This document shows, piece by piece, positions 7,598 through 18,704 of a stretch of 64,000 nt of DNA (position 1 is the stretch's first letter; the number at the start of each line of letters is the position of its first letter). The DNA comes from Azospirillum sp. TSO35-2 (GTDB lineage Bacteria > Pseudomonadota > Alphaproteobacteria > Azospirillales > Azospirillaceae). Made by a program: the position numbers and the translations under genes. The stretch covers positions 2,828,025-2,892,024 of the forward strand of contig NZ_LGRA01000021.1 of NCBI RefSeq assembly GCF_003116095.1, read 5' to 3'. Under the pieces are notes generated by a model. It did not search any database. It was given only the letters and a program-made list of their open reading frames with translations, and was not told the DNA's origin.

Positions 7598-8641
7598 TCA
7601 GCCGGCCTGCCGCGCCGGACCGGCCGGGTCCCGGCCGGCCGGACCTTGGGCCGCCAGATCCGGGGCCGCCAGATCCGGGGTGCCGGGATGGTCCGCCAGG
7701 AAGGCGCCGATGCGCTCCGGCCAGCGCTCCAGCGCCTGCGCGTCCGCCGCCCGGCGGTAGTCGGTGCCGAGCCGGTCCAGCGCCGCCCGGTCGCCGGCCA
7801 GCCGCTCCACCGCCACCCAGCGGTTCCAGTCGGCGGCCAGCGACCAGCCCGGGTCGCTCAGCCGCGCGTTGGGCAGCCGGTAATGGAAGGTCGGGCGCGG
7901 CCGCACATGCGGGTCGGCCATCGCCGCGGCCAACCGGTCGGGGTCAAGCTCGGCGAACAGCGGGAACAGGTCCAGCTCGCGGTTGCGGGTGGGGTTGTCG
8001 GCCAGATAGTCGTCGATCAGCCGGTCGCGGCCGGGGCGGTAGTCGGGATCGACCACCTTGGCGGCGTAGCCCGGCGGAAAGGAGGCGATGAAGCCGGAGA
8101 AGCGCCGGGTCGGGTCGACGCGGATCTCGCGCCGCAGCCAGGGCGCCAGCAGCAGGAACGCCTTCAGGTGGTCGAGCAGATAGTCGCCGTCGGTCCGCGC
8201 CACCTCCGGGTTGAAGTGCAGGCCGAAGGCGAACAGCGGGCTGGCCTCGGTCCCGGCGGCGCCCTGGGCGCGCAGTTGGGCGACCAGCGCCTCCAGCTCG
8301 GGCAGCTGGTCGATCGGCACCGGCGGGGCGGCGATCTCGAACGGCATCACCAGGCTGCCGATGTTGCCCCACAACGGCCGCAGCGGGTCCAGCACCGCCG
8401 CGCCGCCCTTGCCCGGGTGGGCCGAGCGCATGTCCAGCTCGACCGTGAAGTCGCCCAGCCGGGTGCCGGTCACCATGCAGCGGTGCGGGTTTTCCAGCGT
8501 CACCGTGCCGCCGAACAGCGCACGCACGCAGGCGGCCGCCGACGGCGCGTCGAGGTCGGCGAATTCAAGCTCCACCCCGACACGGCGCGGCGTGCCGTCG
8601 GGGGTGGTGCGGAGCGGGGGGAGGAGGAACGGATTGGTCAT
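7598..8641 (-). CDS. Amidoligase family protein
   Basis: Encodes 347 residues. The N-terminal part has the amidoligase pattern RRVGVELEFADLDAP, followed by GDFTVELDM and FGLHFNPEV, the acidic and basic positions that mark this glutamine-synthetase-fold ATP-dependent C-N ligase family. No signal peptide or membrane segment is present. The start at MTNPFLLPPLR (8641) is chosen; codons further upstream are unlike the family and run into an AT-richer promoter region. The C-terminus carries a short tandem repeat (about 7650-7679) encoding two LAAPD-like units. It is the first gene of a two-gene operon with the amidotransferase-like hydrolase. The reaction is known only by fold, and the substrate is unknown. 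Confidence 0.85.
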   Translation of the reverse strand: MTNPFLLPPLRTTPDGTPRRVGVELEFADLDAPSAAACVRALFGGTVTLENPHRCMVTGTRLGDFTVELDMRSAHPGKGGAAVLDPLRPLWGNIGSLVMPFEIAAPPVPIDQLPELEALVAQLRAQGAAGTEASPLFAFGLHFNPEVARTDGDYLLDHLKAFLLLAPWLRREIRVDPTRRFSGFIASFPPGYAAKVVDPDYRPGRDRLIDDYLADNPTRNRELDLFPLFAELDPDRLAAAMADPHVRPRPTFHYRLPNARLSDPGWSLAADWNRWVAVERLAGDRAALDRLGTDYRRAADAQALERWPERIGAFLADHPGTPDLAAPDLAAQGPAGRDPAGPARQAG

Positions 8642-9030
8642 CGAGAGCCATAACAGGCCATGTCCGGCGCCGTTCCCGCCCCATCGCTGCGGCCGGGGGC
8701 ACCAAACGGCCCAAGCGTCATTTTTCCAGATGGACGAAATCAAACCGATGCGACGCCCGATCCTTCCCGCGTATCGGATTGGTCGTACCCCCTTCGATCG
8801 AAGCAGCCCGGATGGGGTACGGATCGAAATTCGACCCAAATACCGTTGACGGATGGCAGATGATCGGAAGGTCTTCGCCTTTCGACCTTTGGTGACTGCT
8901 TTCCATCCCCAACTGTTTTCTGAATTAACCAGCGCTTAACCATGACGGAGCTAAAGATATCCCCGACGGCACGGTGGGCGCACCTGGTGTTCCATCCGGT
9001 CGGCTTCGCGGTGGGAGCCTTATCCACGTC
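8642..9030. other. Intergenic divergent promoter region
   Basis: This 389 bp region separates the divergent amidoligase operon and hybrid kinase gene. No coding frame with family resemblance was found. The stretch 8895-8960 is locally AT-rich (TTTTCTGAATTAACC, CTTAACC), which fits promoter DNA for one or both units. No operator could be named. Confidence 0.5.
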
Positions 9031-12000
9031 ATGACCCTCCTGGCACGCCTCTTCATCCTGGTCCTGCTGGCCGTGCTTCCCGCGATCGGCATCCAGATCC
9101 ACAGCGTTCTCGAACAGCGGTCGGAGCGTGAGGCGGAGGTGACGGCCCAGGCCGAGCGGACGTTGCATCTGGTCGAAGGGGAACAGGGCCGGATCATCGA
9201 CAACGCCCGCCTGATGCTGACCGCGATGACCGAGGCGCCGTTCCTGCGCGCCGGCGACCTGGCGCGCTGCCAGACCTATCTGGAGCGGCTGTCCTCCCGC
9301 TCCAGCGACTACCGCACCCTGTCGGTCACCGACGAGCAGGGGCGCATCCTGTGCAGCGGTGACCCGTCGCGGGTCGGCGGCACCCTGGCCGCCCAGCCGC
9401 ATTTCCGCCGGGCGATGGCCCAGAACCGCTTCGTCGTCGGCGAGTGGACGATCACCCGGTCCGGCGCCACCGGCGGCGAACTGCCGGTCGCCGCCCCCTA
9501 CACCGACCCCGACGGCAAGCAGGCCGGCGTGATCGCCCTGTCGCTGGACGTGCCGTGGCTGGCCGCCACCTTCGCCGCCCGGCCGCTGCCCGACAACGCC
9601 GTCCTGACCGTCGCCGACCGCTCCGGCACCATCCTGGTCAGGCTGCCCAACGGCAAGGCCCGGGTCGGTCAGCGGATGCCCGACAGCTATCTGCCCCTGC
9701 TGTCCGCCAGCGCACCGGGAGTGGCGACCGTGCTGGGCCAGGACGGCGTGTCGCGCATCGTCGCCTATTCGCCGGCCACCGCCGGGATGCGCGACCTGTT
9801 CATCAGCGTCGGCGTCGACCAGCTCGCGGCGATGGGGGCGGTGGACCGCGCCACCCGCGACGGGCTGCTGATGACGCTGACCGGCTTCCTGGTCGCCGCC
9901 GCCGCCGCCTGGATCGGCGGCACCCTGTTCATCCGCCGCCCGGTCGACGCCCTGGTGCGCGCCGCCCGCGACTGGAGCGAGGGCAAGACCTCCACCCGCG
10001 TCAACCTGTCCGACCGCGCGTCGGAGATCGGCCAGCTCGGCCACGCCTTCGACGCCATGGCCGACCGGCTGGAAGCGCGCGAGGCGGCGCTGCGCCAGTC
10101 CGAACGCCACATCCGCGCGGTGCTCGACGCGCTGCCGGCCTTTGTCGGCGTGCTGACCCCCGACGGGGCGGTGGCCCAGGTCAACCGCGCCGCCGCCGAC
10201 GCCGCCGGCCTGCCGGCCGCCCGCATCGTCGGCCGGCCGTTCGACGAGATCTGCTGGCTGTCCTTCGACGATGCCGGGCGCGAGCGGCTGCGCGGCGCGC
10301 TGACGCTGGGGGCGGGCGGCCGGTCCTCCCGCTTCGACGCCGAGCTGCGGATGGCGGACGGGCGGGACCGGACGGTCGACGTCAACCTGACGCCGATGGT
10401 CGATTTCGATGGCCATGTCACCCACCTGATCGCCTCGGGCATCGACATCACCGAACGCAAGCACACCGAAGAGGCGCTGCGCGTCGCCGAGGAGCGGGTG
10501 CGCACCGCGCTGCGCAACTCCGGCGTCGTGGTGTTCAACCAGGATCGCGACCTGCGCTACACCTGGGCCCATTCGGAATGGCTGGGCGTCGCCCCGGAGG
10601 CGCTGATCGGCCGTACCGACGGCGACCTGTCCGACCAGGGGGAGGACAGCGACGGCCTGATCGCGCTGAAGCGCCGGGTGATGGAGAGCGGCATCGGCGC
10701 CCGCGAGGAGGTGCGCATCCGCTGCAAGGGCGAGGACCGCTTCTTCGACCTGACCGTCGACCCGCTGCGCGACCCGGCCGGCCGGGTTGAGGGCGTCACC
10801 TGCGCCGCCGTGGAGGTCACCGACCGCAAGCGGGCCGAGGCCGAGCTGCGCCGCGCCCGGGAAGACGCCGACACCGCCAGCGAGGGCAAGTCGAAGTTCC
10901 TGGCCGCCGCCAGCCACGACCTGCGCCAGCCGGTCCAGTCGCTCTACCTCTTCACCGCGGCGCTGGCCGACCGGCTGCAGGGGCACAGCGCCCTGCCGAT
11001 CCTCGACAACATCCGCCAGGGGCTGGACACGCTGAAGGGGCTGCTGGACGGGCTGCTCGACATGTCGCGGCTGGAATCGGGCAAGATCGTCGCCACCCCG
11101 GTCGAGGTGCGGCTGAACCAGCTGCTCGGCCGGCTGGTCGCGGAGTACGGGCCGCGCGCCGCCCAGAAGGGGCTGGAACTGCGCGCCGTGCCGACCCGCG
11201 TCTGGGTGCGCACCGATCCGGCCCATCTGGAGCGTATCCTGCGCAACATGGTGGAGAACGCGCTGCGCTACACCAGCAAGGGCAAGGTGCTGATCGGCTG
11301 CCGCCGCACACCGTCGGGCATGCGGGTGGAGGTGTGGGACACCGGCAGCGGGATCCCCGCCGACCGGCTGGAGGACATCTTCGAGGAGTTCACCCAGCTG
11401 GGTGAGCGCAGTGAGCGCGGGCTTGGGCTGGGTCTGGCGATCGTGAAGCGCCTGTCGCGCCTGCTCGGCCACCCGGTGACGGTGCGCTCGTGGGAGGGCA
11501 AGGGCTCGGTCTTCGCGGTGGAGATGCCGCGGGTGATCCTGGGCACCGCACGCCCCAACGGCACCACCGCCGCCGCCGCGACGCTGGCCCAGCGCTCCGC
11601 CGCCAACGACCGCGGCCGGACGCTGAGCGCCCTGACCGGCGCGCTGGGCGGCGGCGACCGGGTGGCGGTCGGGACGTCCGTGCTGACGGTCCCGGCCACC
11701 GCTCCCGCGTCCGTTGCGACGGCGGCGGGGGGCGAAAAGGGGATGGTGCTGGTGATCGACGACGAGGCGATCATCCTGCTCGGCCTCAAGGCGATCCTGG
11801 AAGGCTGGGGCTACGACGTGCTGACCGCGAAGTCGGGCGATCAGGCGCTGGAACGGTTGCAGGCCGACGGCCGCTGCCCGCAGATCGTGTTGGCCGACTA
11901 CCAGCTGCAGCAAGGGCGCACCGGTCCGGAGGCGGTGAGTGCCGTTCAGACCATGCTGGGCCAGACGATCCCCGGCATCATCCTGACCGGCGACACCAGC

Positions 12001-12105
12001 ACCGAACGCCAGGAGGAGGCCGAGCGCCGCGGTTTCCGCATCCTGCACAAGCCGGTCTTCCCCAACGACCTGCGCCGCATGATGGCGAGCGCCGGGGCGG
12101 CCTGA
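9031..12105 (+). CDS. Hybrid sensor histidine kinase (CACHE-HAMP-PAS-PAS-HisKA-HATPase-REC)
   Basis: Encodes 1024 residues. There is a membrane helix at about 3-20, a periplasmic CACHE-like sensor region (30-275), a second membrane helix (281-303) and a HAMP (304-357). Two PAS domains (about 370-480 and 485-600) and the HisKA box KFLAAASHDLRQPVQSL (phospho-His629) follow. The ATPase carries the N box NMVENALRYT, DTGSGIP and GLGLGLAIV. The C-terminal receiver begins VLVIDDEAIILL, with phospho-acceptor Asp956 (LADYQL) and the LHKPV lysine. The H-box SHDLRQPVQS with a C-terminal receiver is typical of one-protein phosphorelays lacking their own HPt. No response regulator is adjacent, so the output is unknown. 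A strong terminator follows 15 bp after the stop. Confidence 0.93.
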   Translation: MTLLARLFILVLLAVLPAIGIQIHSVLEQRSEREAEVTAQAERTLHLVEGEQGRIIDNARLMLTAMTEAPFLRAGDLARCQTYLERLSSRSSDYRTLSVTDEQGRILCSGDPSRVGGTLAAQPHFRRAMAQNRFVVGEWTITRSGATGGELPVAAPYTDPDGKQAGVIALSLDVPWLAATFAARPLPDNAVLTVADRSGTILVRLPNGKARVGQRMPDSYLPLLSASAPGVATVLGQDGVSRIVAYSPATAGMRDLFISVGVDQLAAMGAVDRATRDGLLMTLTGFLVAAAAAWIGGTLFIRRPVDALVRAARDWSEGKTSTRVNLSDRASEIGQLGHAFDAMADRLEAREAALRQSERHIRAVLDALPAFVGVLTPDGAVAQVNRAAADAAGLPAARIVGRPFDEICWLSFDDAGRERLRGALTLGAGGRSSRFDAELRMADGRDRTVDVNLTPMVDFDGHVTHLIASGIDITERKHTEEALRVAEERVRTALRNSGVVVFNQDRDLRYTWAHSEWLGVAPEALIGRTDGDLSDQGEDSDGLIALKRRVMESGIGAREEVRIRCKGEDRFFDLTVDPLRDPAGRVEGVTCAAVEVTDRKRAEAELRRAREDADTASEGKSKFLAAASHDLRQPVQSLYLFTAALADRLQGHSALPILDNIRQGLDTLKGLLDGLLDMSRLESGKIVATPVEVRLNQLLGRLVAEYGPRAAQKGLELRAVPTRVWVRTDPAHLERILRNMVENALRYTSKGKVLIGCRRTPSGMRVEVWDTGSGIPADRLEDIFEEFTQLGERSERGLGLGLAIVKRLSRLLGHPVTVRSWEGKGSVFAVEMPRVILGTARPNGTTAAAATLAQRSAANDRGRTLSALTGALGGGDRVAVGTSVLTVPATAPASVATAAGGEKGMVLVIDDEAIILLGLKAILEGWGYDVLTAKSGDQALERLQADGRCPQIVLADYQLQQGRTGPEAVSAVQTMLGQTIPGIILTGDTSTERQEEAERRGFRILHKPVFPNDLRRMMASAGAA

Positions 12106-12120
12106 GGCGCGTTCCATGGA

Positions 12121-12155
12121 AAAGGGCCGCTTCCCAAGAGGAAGCGGCCCTTTTT
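12121..12155. terminator. Bidirectional intrinsic terminator
   Basis: A perfect 14-bp stem (12121-12134 with 12140-12153) closes a CAAGA loop and is followed by Ts on one strand, with As on the other. It lies between the convergent kinase and acnA genes and can serve both. Confidence 0.93.
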
Positions 12156-12176
12156 CTTAAAACGGTCGAGCTGGCC

Positions 12177-14867
<2,691 letters not shown>

Positions 14868-15222
14868 GGGAAGCCTCCTTGGCTTTGGAGAGGGCTTGCG
14901 CCTTGATCGGCGCTTGGACGGGCGTCTCGGATCGGGTGGGGCGACGGGGGGCCGGTGGTGGGAGCCGGCGGCGGCGACGCTCGGATGTGGTGCCGGCAAA
15001 AATGTAGGGCGTGCCGCGGCGCGATCAAACAGGAGGCGGAAAGAAAGCGATAGCGTGGGCGTCGATCCGGCGGCCCGGCCCGTGCAGAACAGGCAAGGCG
15101 GTGCAGAACAGACAAGCCGATGGCCGGCTGGTTTCAGCCGTTTCTCATACGACCGCTCGCCCGAATACTTCCATAGAGCCTATGAGGAAAGCGAGGAGCC
15201 GGTCGCGCGTCCTCCGCCAGCC
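14868..15222. other. acnA upstream region
   Basis: This 355 bp gap holds the acnA promoter region and the 3' flank of the upstream methyltransferase gene. No gene was recognised. Its notable content is a tandem 19-bp repeat at 15082-15119. Confidence 0.5.
15082..15119. repeat. Tandem 19-bp direct repeat upstream of acnA
   Basis: The repeat units at 15082-15100 and 15101-15119 share the core GTGCAGAACAG and match at 17 of 19 positions. They lie 215-252 bp upstream of the acnA start. Direct repeats of about two helical turns are compatible with a dimeric regulator site, but no known regulator motif was matched. Confidence 0.6.
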
Positions 15223-16272
15223 TCACGCCGGCTTCATCGCCACATAGCGGCAAAAGCGCAGCCCGCTGCCCAGCACGCGCAGCCGGGCCCACCACAGCGC
15301 CAGCTCGCGCTTCAGCGCCGCCAGCACCGGTCCGGCCGGAAGAGTCGCCGCCAGCGCGTCGGCCAGATTGCGGACGCGGTCGATGACGCGGCGGCGGTGC
15401 AGCTGGGTCAGATCCTCGGAAATGCGGAGGTCGAGGTTGCGCTGGGTCAGTTCGTCGGCCATCCGGGTGGCGGTCCAGGGATAGACCTCCATCGGCTCCT
15501 CCTCCCGCCACGCGTTCCAGGTGTCCCACGAGCCGGGGGCGCCGTCGATCACATAGTCGAACAGCACGATGCCGCCCTTGGGTTTCACGCACTCGCCGAC
15601 GCGGTCGAGGAACAGCTCCTTGTCGCGCACGCGGTGGACGATGCGGTCGGCCATCACCAAGTCGAAGCTGCCGGCCTGGTTGAAATGCTCCGGGTCGTAC
15701 TGGGTGATCGCGGCCTTCTTCGACAATCCCAGCGCCTTCGAGCGGTCCATCGCCAGCTTGGCCAGCAGCGGCGACGGCTCCAGCCCGGTGACCCAGGTGT
15801 CGCACGCCTCCACCAGCGCCCGGGCGGTGCCGCCCAGCCCGGCCGACAGGTCGAGCACGCTCTTGGCCGGGTTCAGCCCGAAGGAACGCACGGTGTCGAC
15901 CATCCACTGCGCGTCCTCGGGGCCGGTCATGCCCTCGCCCCACAGCAACTGCGCGCCCTGGCTGCGGGCGGGCGACCAGACCGGCTCGCCATGGCGGTCG
16001 AGCTGCATCAGCGCCAGCCGGTCCAGCTCCGGGTTGCCGTCCGGCGTCGTCGTGTCGGGTGCGGGAGCGACCGCGGAAACCGTCGGCGACACGGCGGTGC
16101 CGATCGCACCCACCGGCCGCGGCATCCGGCGCTCCGCCAGTCCCGGCATCTTGCGGTCGGAGACGCGGGGCAGGCGGGACAAGTCATAGCCTTCCCACCA
16201 CGCGGTAAGACGGGTGCGCCAATCGGGGTTTCGCCACCGCTCCAGACCTTGTGGATCGTTCTGCGGAACCAC
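15223..16272 (-). CDS. Class-I SAM-dependent methyltransferase
   Basis: Encodes 349 residues. The Rossmann SAM-binding motif is VLDLSAGLGGTARAL (around residue 135), with GLEPSPLLAKLA as the second beta-strand acidic position and FDLVMADRIVHRV and GGIVLFDYVI as later motifs. The substrate cannot be inferred. The 120-residue N-terminal extension and conserved WWEGYDL motif resemble a Rhodospirillales-specific group. A GTG start at 16272 is preferred over the GTG at 16314 because GGAAGGGA precedes it by about 7 nt. It is divergent from the NUDIX gene across an AT-richer 258-bp region. No cofactor-pathway genes are adjacent. Confidence 0.82.
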   Translation of the reverse strand: MVPQNDPQGLERWRNPDWRTRLTAWWEGYDLSRLPRVSDRKMPGLAERRMPRPVGAIGTAVSPTVSAVAPAPDTTTPDGNPELDRLALMQLDRHGEPVWSPARSQGAQLLWGEGMTGPEDAQWMVDTVRSFGLNPAKSVLDLSAGLGGTARALVEACDTWVTGLEPSPLLAKLAMDRSKALGLSKKAAITQYDPEHFNQAGSFDLVMADRIVHRVRDKELFLDRVGECVKPKGGIVLFDYVIDGAPGSWDTWNAWREEEPMEVYPWTATRMADELTQRNLDLRISEDLTQLHRRRVIDRVRNLADALAATLPAGPVLAALKRELALWWARLRVLGSGLRFCRYVAMKPA

Positions 16273-16530
16273 GGTTTTGTCCCTTCCCGGTCGAGGGGGC
16301 GATGGAGCGATCACCTGTTCGGGTTATGACTCCGTCACTTCACCCCGCAATTTAGAAGTAAGGTTCGTCCCATTGTCTGTCAAGAAACCATTATTTAACG
16401 ATTTTCACTTGGTTTTGGTCAATTGTCGGAGAATTTTGCCCAATTTTGTTTCCATTTGCCTCGGGGTGGACCATTGCGGCAACCCGGCCGCCTCCCTATA
16501 CTCCGGTCGCAACCGACGGAGGGGCCTGGC

Positions 16531-17145
16531 GTGCCGAACGACACCGGTGATCACACCGGCAACCCCCAGGGCAATCCCTGGACCGTGCTGACCAGCACGA
16601 CGAAGTACGAGAATGCCTGGATGGAGGTGGTCGAACACAAGGTTCTGACCCCGAAGGGCAGCCCCGGCATCTATGGCGTCGTCCACCCGCGCAGCGTCGC
16701 CACCGGCGTGGTGCCCATCCATGACGACGGGTCGGTGACGCTGGTCGGCCAGTACCGCTTCCCGTTGAAGCGCTACAGCTGGGAAATTCCGGAAGGCGGC
16801 GGGCGCAAGGGCGTCGATCCGCAGATCTCCGCCGCGCGTGAGCTGAAGGAGGAAACCGGCCTGACGGCGCGGCGCTGGATGCCGCTGATGACGTTGCACC
16901 TGTCCAACTGCATCACCGACGAGGTCGCCCACACCTTCGTCGCCTGGGGCCTGGAGCAGGGGGAGTCCGCGCCGGACGAGACGGAGGTGCTGGCGGTGCG
17001 CCGGGTGCCCTTCGACGAGGTGATCGAGATGGTGATGAGCGGCGCGATCACCGACGCCATGGCGGTGGCCAGCCTGCTGAAGGTCCGGGTGATGGCGGCG
17101 CAGGGTGAACTGCCCGACGACCTCGCCCGCCTGATCGGCCCCTGA
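16531..17145 (+). CDS. NUDIX hydrolase (ADP-ribose pyrophosphatase-like)
   Basis: Encodes 204 residues. The Nudix box is GGGRKGVDPQ...AARELKEETG; the catalytic RELxEETG core is intact but the first conserved Glu of the box is Val. Upstream elements (WMEVVEHKVLTPKGSPGIY and VTLVGQYRFPLKRYSWEIPEGG) match ADP-ribose pyrophosphatase-type enzymes that hydrolyse nucleoside diphosphates linked to another moiety. The GTG start is chosen because GGAGGGG lies 7 nt upstream. An in-frame ATG 108 bp further upstream adds non-conserved residues. Confidence 0.88.
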   Translation: MPNDTGDHTGNPQGNPWTVLTSTTKYENAWMEVVEHKVLTPKGSPGIYGVVHPRSVATGVVPIHDDGSVTLVGQYRFPLKRYSWEIPEGGGRKGVDPQISAARELKEETGLTARRWMPLMTLHLSNCITDEVAHTFVAWGLEQGESAPDETEVLAVRRVPFDEVIEMVMSGAITDAMAVASLLKVRVMAAQGELPDDLARLIGP

Positions 17146-17182
17146 GCATCGCCACCCCGCAACGCCCCTCCGCAACAGCCAG

Positions 17183-17824
17183 ATGTCCATGTCCGTCTTC
17201 CCCGGCCGCGATCACGCCGTCGCCATCGATTTCGAGACCGCCAACGAAACCCGCACCAGCGCCTGCTCCATCGGCGTCGCCTGGATCGAGAACGGGCGGG
17301 TGACCGCGACGGAGGAGCATCTGATCCGCCCGCGCGAGTTGCGCTTCAACAGCTTCAACAGCGCCATCCACGGCATCCGGGCCGGCGACGTCGCCGACGC
17401 GCCGGAATTCCCGGAGGTGTGGGGGCGCCTGCGCGAGCGGATGGAGGGGCGGCTGATCCTGGCCCACAACGCCGCCTTCGACATCAGCGTGCTGCGCCAC
17501 ACGCTGACCGACTATGGCTTGGACTGGCCGGACTGCGCCTATCTCTGCACCGTGGTGCTGGCCCGCCGGGCGTGGCCGACGCTGACCGCGCACAAGCTGA
17601 ACCACCTGGCCGAGTTCCTGGGCATCGCGCTCGACCACCACCACGCCGGCAGCGACGCCGAGGCCTGCGGCCGCATCGCGCTGGCCGCGGCGCGCGAGCT
17701 GGGGCTGTTCGGACTGGCCGAGGTGGCGGGCACCGGCATCAGCTTCGGCCGCATCGCCCCCGGCGGCTACACCCCCTGCAAGGGCGGCAAGGCCGCGCCG
17801 CGCCGTCCGCGCGTGGTGGTGTGA
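17183..17824 (+). CDS. 3'-5' exonuclease (DnaQ-like, DEDDh)
   Basis: Encodes 213 residues. The exonuclease motifs are in order: Exo I AIDFETAN (Asp, Glu), Exo II AHNAAFD (Asp) and Exo III HHAGSDAEA (His, Asp), with a SAIHGI substrate loop between. This is the catalytic set of DEDDh 3'-5' exonucleases related to the Pol III epsilon subunit and RNase T. The C-terminal tail is short and basic (KAAPRRPRVVV). It is not the replicative epsilon subunit by context, so a repair or RNA-processing role is likely. It follows the NUDIX gene by 37 bp on the same strand and may be co-transcribed. Confidence 0.9.
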   Translation: MSMSVFPGRDHAVAIDFETANETRTSACSIGVAWIENGRVTATEEHLIRPRELRFNSFNSAIHGIRAGDVADAPEFPEVWGRLRERMEGRLILAHNAAFDISVLRHTLTDYGLDWPDCAYLCTVVLARRAWPTLTAHKLNHLAEFLGIALDHHHAGSDAEACGRIALAAARELGLFGLAEVAGTGISFGRIAPGGYTPCKGGKAAPRRPRVVV

Positions 17825-17901
17825 CCTTCCGTCAGGCGACGCTTTCCCCCCGCCGCCGGCTGCGCTAGGCTCCCGCTCCACCGAACGGAGGAGGGGATCG
17901 C

Positions 17902-18186
17902 ATGCTGTTCATGTTCCATTGCGTCGACAAGGCGGGCGCCGCCGACGTCCGCACCGCCAACCGCGCCGAGCATCTGGCCTATCTGGAGGCCAACGCCGCC
18001 CGCCTGTTCGCCGCCGGGCCGCTGCTGTCCGACGACCAGAGCGGCATGGTCGGCAGCCTGCTGATCGTCGAATGCGCCGACGCCGCGGCGGCCCAGGAGT
18101 TCGCCGCCAACGACCCCTACGCCAAGGCCGGCCTGTTCGACAGCGTGACGATCCGGCCCTGGCGCCGCGTCTACCCCAAGGCCTGA
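17902..18186 (+). CDS. YciI-like protein
   Basis: Encodes 94 residues with the YciI ferredoxin-like fold pattern. An N-terminal MLFMFHCVDK strand is followed by RAEHLAYLEAN with the conserved His, AGPLLSDDQ, and a C-terminal NDPYAKAGLFDSVTIRPWRRV block with the family Asp-Pro-Tyr motif. The family is widespread with poorly defined function and may include small hydrolases or dehydrochlorinase relatives. The ATG is preceded by GGAGGAGGGG. The EVE gene follows 17 bp later, so the two form a small operon. Confidence 0.92.
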   Translation: MLFMFHCVDKAGAADVRTANRAEHLAYLEANAARLFAAGPLLSDDQSGMVGSLLIVECADAAAAQEFAANDPYAKAGLFDSVTIRPWRRVYPKA

Positions 18187-18203
18187 GCGGGAGAGCGCCG
18201 GCG

Positions 18204-18623
18204 ATGGCCTATTGGCTGCTGAAGTCCGAACCGATCAAATATTCGTGGGACCGCATGGTCGCCGACGGACGGACCCACTGGGACGGGGTGCGCAATCACC
18301 AGGCGTCGAACAATCTGAAGGCGATGGTGGTGGGCGACCGCGCCTTCTTCTACCATTCCAACGACGGTCTGGCGGTGGTCGGCATCGTCGAGATCGTCCG
18401 CACCTATTACCCCGACCCCAGCGACGAGTCCGGCCGTTTCGGCATGGTCGACGTCGCGCCGGTGATGCCGGTGAGGACTCCGGTCACGCTGAAGCAGATG
18501 AAGGCCGACCCGCTGCTGCAGGGCATGGCGCTGGTGCGCCAGTCGCGCCTGTCGGTCTGCCCGGTCAGCGACGAGGAATGGGCCCGGGTCTGCGACTTGG
18601 CCGGTGTGGCCGTCCCGGCCTGA
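18204..18623 (+). CDS. EVE domain protein (modified-base reader fold)
   Basis: Encodes 139 residues that form a single EVE/PUA-like domain. The typical start is AYWLLKSEP, followed by WDGVRNHQASNNLKAM with the invariant Arg-Asn, DRAFFYHSND and VGIVEIV. EVE domains bind modified bases in DNA or RNA. Stand-alone versions like this (YTHDC/THYN1-like) are common in bacteria and of unproven function. It is co-directional and nearly contiguous with the YciI gene. No restriction or modification genes are adjacent that would suggest a defence role. Confidence 0.93.
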   Translation: MAYWLLKSEPIKYSWDRMVADGRTHWDGVRNHQASNNLKAMVVGDRAFFYHSNDGLAVVGIVEIVRTYYPDPSDESGRFGMVDVAPVMPVRTPVTLKQMKADPLLQGMALVRQSRLSVCPVSDEEWARVCDLAGVAVPA

Positions 18624-18704
18624 TCGGCCGCGTCGGGCTGTGGCGGGAGAGCGGAAAGCCAACCCTCTCCCGTCGTTTGCCACGACGGCGGAATCCGGGA
18701 GCGT

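Noticed and set aside
8740..12117. Minus-strand open frame of about 1125 codons opposite the first hybrid kinase
   Set aside because: Composition is Gln/Arg/Gly/Ala-rich shadow coding, with no domain and no ribosome site, opposite a full set of kinase motifs.
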